DNA from: an uncultured Mucilaginibacter sp.
GTDB lineage: Bacteria; Bacteroidota; Bacteroidia; Sphingobacteriales; Sphingobacteriaceae
Assembly: GCA_946479225.1 (NCBI GenBank)
Contig: CAMLFI010000092.1
Location: forward strand, 1-8,476
Length of the DNA stretch: 8,476 nt
Direction: 5' to 3'
Within the stretch, counting starts at the first letter, position 1. Each line of letters begins with the position of its first letter. The position numbers and the translations under genes were made by a program. Below the pieces are notes generated by a model. That model did no database searches. It worked only from the letters and a program-made list of their open reading frames with translations, and had not been told where the DNA came from. Of this stretch, positions 5,891 to 8,476 are shown one piece after another.

Positions 5891-6402
5891 GGCAACTAAA
5901 TCCGGCGTAAGCAAGCCTTTATCTTTACTGTTATAAGCAATAAATAGCCCAATAACACCTGCGGTTACACAGACATCGGCTACGTTAAAAATACCCGTGC
6001 GTATATTGTTTATGCCCATGTTCATAAAGTCAGTAACATGGCGGTCGTAAACAATGCGGTCAATTATATTACCCAGTCCGCCCGCTATTACCAGGCAAAA
6101 GGATAGCAGTTTAAGGAACCCTAATTTATTTAGCTGCCTTACACGTATACAAACACCACAATCATTACTGCCAATGGCACTATGCTCAATAGCCAAAAAC
6201 TAAGCACTTTAGGCAAGCTATCTCCCAACCCCAGGGCCGCACCCATATTTTCAGCATATTCAAATCTAAATGTGTCGTGAAAGTAAGACCGCGACTCCTG
6301 ATACATTAAGTGCTCTTTGGCCATCTGTTTGGTCACCCTGTCGCAGCCGATAAATATCGTACAGCCGAGGCAAAAAAACAACAATTTTATCCAGGTTTTC
6401 AT
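5885..6402 (-). pseudogene. lspA: signal peptidase II (lspA), interrupted by a one-base frameshift
   Basis: LspA is the inner-membrane aspartic protease that removes the signal peptide of prolipoproteins after diacylglyceryl transfer. The first frame (6402 down to 6139, 87 aa) gives TM1, then CDRVTKQMA (D21), EYAENMGAALGLGDSLP and TM2-like FWLLSIVPLAVMIVVFVYV before a TAA at 6139-6141. The next frame continues at once with RQLNKLGFLKLLSF, GGLGNIIDR and GIFNVADV, ending in TAG/TAA-type stop at 5885. Joined with one added base the protein is 172 aa, with catalytic Asp at 115 and 143, close to the E. coli positions. So a single-base loss around 6139-6144 is the simplest explanation. No slippery heptamer is visible, so programmed frameshifting is unlikely. 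Because lspA is normally important and all motifs remain, a sequencing or assembly error is a strong alternative to a real mutation. It lies 64 nt downstream of the DUF4293 gene, probably in one operon. Confidence 0.85.
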
Positions 6403-6432
6403 AATCTCTATGTTAGCTATTTTAATGCCTTA

Positions 6433-6464
6433 AATCCGAAATCGAAAATTCGAAATTCGAAATC
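6433..6464. repeat. short CGAAA(A)T(T) tandem-like repeat
   Basis: CGAAA occurs four times, starting at 6437, 6443, 6451 and 6458, with 6-8 nt steps, including AAATTCGAAATTCGAAAT with internal dyad symmetry. It fills much of the 64-nt gap between the DUF4293 and lspA genes. It looks like a simple intergenic repeat; a role in mRNA processing between the two genes is only a possibility. Confidence 0.5.
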
Positions 6465-6466
6465 CC

Positions 6467-6934
6467 CTACCTTAACCTATCCGCAGAGCGTACCAGCTTT
6501 TCGTCTTTTTGAATGGATTTTTGCGCGAAGATGATCAGAACTATAGCTAATGAAAGTAGAATAATGCCAATGCCGTAGTTAGACATCTGTAAATCGGCCC
6601 CACCAATAGCATTTTTTACAGTGGTTGATACCCAGTAGCTATAAGCTAAAATAACAGCCATTGCACCATAACACAGCATTATTTGTTTTTTGCGGTCGCG
6701 GTACATAAAGATGGTGACAACCGGTATTAGCGCCACCACAACCGTAGCGATAGTTAGCGGCATAAAAGCCTGCACCTGTTGCGTTTGTCCGTTTACAGAG
6801 GTGTAAATGCCCATAACATTTATGGTAACAGATTGCCCGTCAACATACACATCATGCACTAACGGAAAAACAAACAGGGCCGCAATTACAAGGGCGGCAA
6901 AAAGAAGATATATACTTTGTATTCTTTGCAACAT
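6467..6934 (-). CDS. DUF4293 family integral membrane protein
   Basis: 155 aa with four predicted membrane segments at about residues 8-26, 57-78, 84-103 and 119-137. It starts MLQRIQSIYLLFAA and ends KDEKLVRSADRLR, both signatures I associate with the Bacteroidota DUF4293 family. Both ends probably face the cytoplasm, judging by the basic tail and the loop YRDRKKQ at 78-84; the loop between segments 1 and 2 (27-56) would be outside. The function of the family is unknown. The ATG at 6934 gives the expected N terminus. A TATATTTG box lies 24 nt upstream. lspA follows 64 nt downstream on the same strand, so this gene probably heads a short operon with it. Confidence 0.88.
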   Translation of the reverse strand: MLQRIQSIYLLFAALVIAALFVFPLVHDVYVDGQSVTINVMGIYTSVNGQTQQVQAFMPLTIATVVVALIPVVTIFMYRDRKKQIMLCYGAMAVILAYSYWVSTTVKNAIGGADLQMSNYGIGIILLSLAIVLIIFAQKSIQKDEKLVRSADRLR

Positions 6935-6957
6935 AAGGCGTCAATTTTATTGTAGGA

Positions 6958-6965
6958 CAAATATA
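6958..6965 (-). promoter_or_regulatory. candidate -7 box for the DUF4293-lspA operon
   Basis: On the minus strand this reads TATATTTG, a full match to the Bacteroidota -7 consensus TAnnTTTG, 24 nt ahead of the DUF4293 start codon, leaving a leader of roughly 20 nt. A clear -33 TTTG at the usual spacing is not seen. Confidence 0.4.
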
Positions 6966-7064
6966 AATTATTTGCCATAGCATCAGTCCATATTTAATTA
7001 TTGGCCAAGTGTGGATTATGACATACAAATAATAGTGTTAAATTTAGGCATCCGATTTATCGCT

Positions 7065-7583
7065 ATGACAGAAAACCCAAACGATCCGCAGACCCCTAAA
7101 GACGTCGTGATAAAAGACGCGCATCTTAAACGCATGTTTTTAGAGCATCTTAACAACATATATTTTGGCAAACAGCACCTGCTTGATTTTTTAGCCGAAG
7201 TGGTAGATATAGCATCATTACAGCAACTTAAACTGGCCATAGGTGAGTGCCAGGAAGATACTGTAGCACAGGTACAACAATTAGATACTATTTATAATAC
7301 AATAAATGAGCAGCCCTCAAAAATCAGCATTTTGGCGATGCAGGGCATTACCTTAGAGGCTTATTTGTCGGTAATAAAATCGGGCAAAACACCTGTGGAG
7401 CGCGATGTATTCATTTTATTTTATTTGCAGATAATAGAGGGTATTGAAATTACCTACTTTAAGGTACTTAAAAATTTGGCTACTGCTATTGGCTACGACA
7501 ATAGCTTTTTAAACCAGCCTTTTGATACCGCTGTAGAGAATAAGGTTTTGTTTGATGCTATTTACAAGGAGTATATTAGTTGA
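7065..7583 (+). CDS. DUF892/YciF-like helical (ferritin-like) protein
   Basis: With the start at 7065 the protein is 172 aa (MTENPNDPQTPKD...). The same frame is open to an ATG at 7011, but the added 18 residues (MDYDIQIIVLNLG...) do not resemble the family, and TAAATTTA at 7039-7046, close to a -7 box, fits a start at 7065. The pattern fits the four-helix DUF892 (YciE/YciF, stress-related, ferritin-like) fold: FLEHLNNIYFGKQHLLDFLAE, LKLAIGECQEDTVAQVQQLD, AMQGITLEAYLSV, and IIEGIEITYFKVLKNLATAIG. The metal-ligand glutamates are only partly kept: the first-helix Glu position reads FGK and the usual H of the ET-x-x-H motif is Gln. It may therefore bind metal weakly or serve a structural role. 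It is divergent from the DUF4293 gene and precedes truA by 74 nt. The family call is moderately sure, activity is not. Confidence 0.65.
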   Translation: MTENPNDPQTPKDVVIKDAHLKRMFLEHLNNIYFGKQHLLDFLAEVVDIASLQQLKLAIGECQEDTVAQVQQLDTIYNTINEQPSKISILAMQGITLEAYLSVIKSGKTPVERDVFILFYLQIIEGIEITYFKVLKNLATAIGYDNSFLNQPFDTAVENKVLFDAIYKEYIS

Positions 7584-7589
7584 GTTGTG

Positions 7590-7607
7590 TCTCGATAGCT
7601 ATCGGGA
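7590..7607. repeat. CGATAGCTATCG palindrome
   Basis: CGATAGCTATCG (7593-7604) is a perfect palindrome, extended by one wobble and two pairs to TCTCGATAGCTATCGGGA. It begins six bases after the stop of the DUF892-like gene. Similar CCCGATAGCTATCGGG words are, from memory, common between genes in Sphingobacteriaceae. No T-run follows, so it may be a transcript-end hairpin or a dispersed repeat. Confidence 0.5.
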
Positions 7608-7617
7608 GGTTGTTAAA

Positions 7618-7643
7618 GATTAGTTCCATGTCGTTAACTAATC
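7618..7643. repeat. inverted repeat just upstream of truA
   Basis: GATTAGTT (7618-7625) and AACTAATC (7636-7643) are perfect 8-bp reverse complements around a 10-nt loop. It ends 14 nt before the truA GTG codon. It could be an operator, or a leader hairpin affecting translation of truA; which one cannot be told. Confidence 0.45.
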
Positions 7644-7657
7644 ACTAAATTCGCAGC

Positions 7658-8422
7658 GTGAACACGCAACGCTATTTCATAGAGCTATCTTACGATGGCA
7701 GCCATTACCATGGCTGGCAGCTTCAACCCAACGCGGTCAGTATTCAGGAGGTTTTAAATAAAGCGTTTTCCACTATTTTAAGACAACCCATTTACACAAC
7801 CGGCTGCGGCCGTACTGATGCCGGGGTTCACGCCACGCAGTTTTTCGCGCATTTTGACGTAAAGTCTATAGACGATGAACCATGGACCATGGACTACGCA
7901 AAAGTACTACGGAGTATAAATTATCTTCTCCCAACGGATATTGCAATAAAGCAAATTTTCCCGGTTGCAGCTGATGCCAATGCCCGGTTTGATGCCATTC
8001 AGCGCTCTTATCAGTACCATATACATTTTCATAAAGATCCTTTTAAAGCAGGCTACTCCTGGCTGCTGCGCGACACGCCGGATATTAAGCTAATGAACCA
8101 GGCAGCAGATATTATAAAGGAATACACTGATTTTAGCTGCTTTAGCAAATCAAACACACAGGTAAAAACCAATAACTGCAAAATAAGTCGGGCTGAATGG
8201 GTTGAGACGGAGGGCGGAATTGTGTTCCATATCTCGGCCGACAGATTTTTACGCAACATGGTACGGGCCATTGTAGGCACCTTAATAATGGTGGGCCGCA
8301 AACAAATTGAGCCGGACGCTGTACGTGAAATTATAGCCAGTAAAAATCGTGGCAATGCCGGAACATCTGTACCTGCGGATGGTTTGTTTTTAACGGAGGT
8401 AAGGTATCCCCCGGCCCCTTAA
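7658..8422 (+). CDS. truA: tRNA pseudouridine synthase A (tRNA pseudouridine 38-40 synthase)
   Basis: 254 aa, full length for TruA, which isomerises uridines 38-40 in the anticodon arm of many tRNAs in the cytoplasm. It starts YFIELSYDGSHYHGWQLQP, followed by the catalytic segment GCGRTDAGVHATQFFAHFD with nucleophile D54. Residues ~84-130 hold LRSINYLLPTDIAIKQ and ANARFDAIQRSYQYHI, with the arginine and tyrosine typical of the active site. The C-terminal part has the signatures FSCFSKSN, FHISADRFLRNMVRAIVGTLI and NRGNAGTSVPADGLFLTEV. The start is GTG at 7658; no ATG fits the family N terminus better. Two inverted repeats lie in the 74-nt gap upstream. All key residues are present, so it should be active. 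Confidence 0.96.
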   Translation: MNTQRYFIELSYDGSHYHGWQLQPNAVSIQEVLNKAFSTILRQPIYTTGCGRTDAGVHATQFFAHFDVKSIDDEPWTMDYAKVLRSINYLLPTDIAIKQIFPVAADANARFDAIQRSYQYHIHFHKDPFKAGYSWLLRDTPDIKLMNQAADIIKEYTDFSCFSKSNTQVKTNNCKISRAEWVETEGGIVFHISADRFLRNMVRAIVGTLIMVGRKQIEPDAVREIIASKNRGNAGTSVPADGLFLTEVRYPPAP

Positions 8423-8476
8423 AAGAGTAATAGCCCATTATTAGACATAAATAATTTGTATATTTATGATAATGAA

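Noticed and set aside
6139..6144. Programmed -1 frameshift in lspA
   Set aside because: The codons before the stop are GTA TAC GTG TAA; no X-XXY-YYZ slippery heptamer or clear downstream structure is seen, and lspA is not known to use recoding.
7880..7893. Tandem CCATGGA CCATGGA inside truA
   Set aside because: A 7-bp direct repeat within coding sequence (encoding EPWTMD); the frame and family alignment are normal, so it is probably chance.
8423..8476. A+T-rich end of the window with TAAATAATTTG-like words as a promoter for the next gene
   Set aside because: No exact TAnnTTTG with a -33 partner, and the next gene is outside the window.

Overview
The window looks like chromosomal DNA from a Bacteroidota species, probably Sphingobacteriaceae (Mucilaginibacter- or Pedobacter-like). 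The reasons are a DUF4293 protein (a family I know only from Bacteroidota), almost no Shine-Dalgarno sequences ahead of starts, a TAnnTTTG-type -7 box (TATATTTG) ahead of one gene, and the style of the LspA, TruA and esterase proteins. Species is inference.

Layout. Positions 1-536 hold the 3' end of a secreted-type alpha/beta-hydrolase esterase, followed by a strong hairpin terminator with a GCAA loop. Positions 660-3391 look like an accessory module, visibly richer in A+T than the genes to its right. It contains a 73-aa XRE repressor-like protein whose stop codon overlaps by one base the start of a 663-aa protein fusing a PD-(D/E)XK nuclease-like domain to a DUF2075 / Schlafen-group-3-type SF1 helicase. 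Divergent from these, across a 108-bp region with two inverted repeats, is a 136-aa protein I do not recognise. This is the best candidate for an undescribed system: a regulated nuclease-helicase defence cassette, comparable in architecture to the single-protein Nhi-type immunity enzymes.

Positions 3392-3679 form a repeat-rich convergent gap. A CPA1-like cation/proton antiporter follows on the minus strand (3680-4876). A second repeat-rich gap (4877-5229) separates it from yceH (plus strand). The two gaps share TGTTYCA heptamers placed 10 bp apart and a shared CCGTCAGC(A/G)GGGC / GGGCT(A/G)ATTTTTG core. They therefore look like two copies of one dispersed element, the first copy apparently interrupted by about 100 bp.

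The right third is housekeeping. yceH converges on lspA (minus strand) with a 4-nt gap. lspA is split by a one-base frameshift, yet all its catalytic motifs survive across the two frames. Upstream of lspA on the same strand is a DUF4293 membrane protein, probably co-transcribed. Divergent from that are a DUF892/YciF-like helical protein with a partly lost metal site and then truA (tRNA pseudouridine synthase A, GTG start), with two inverted repeats just ahead of truA.
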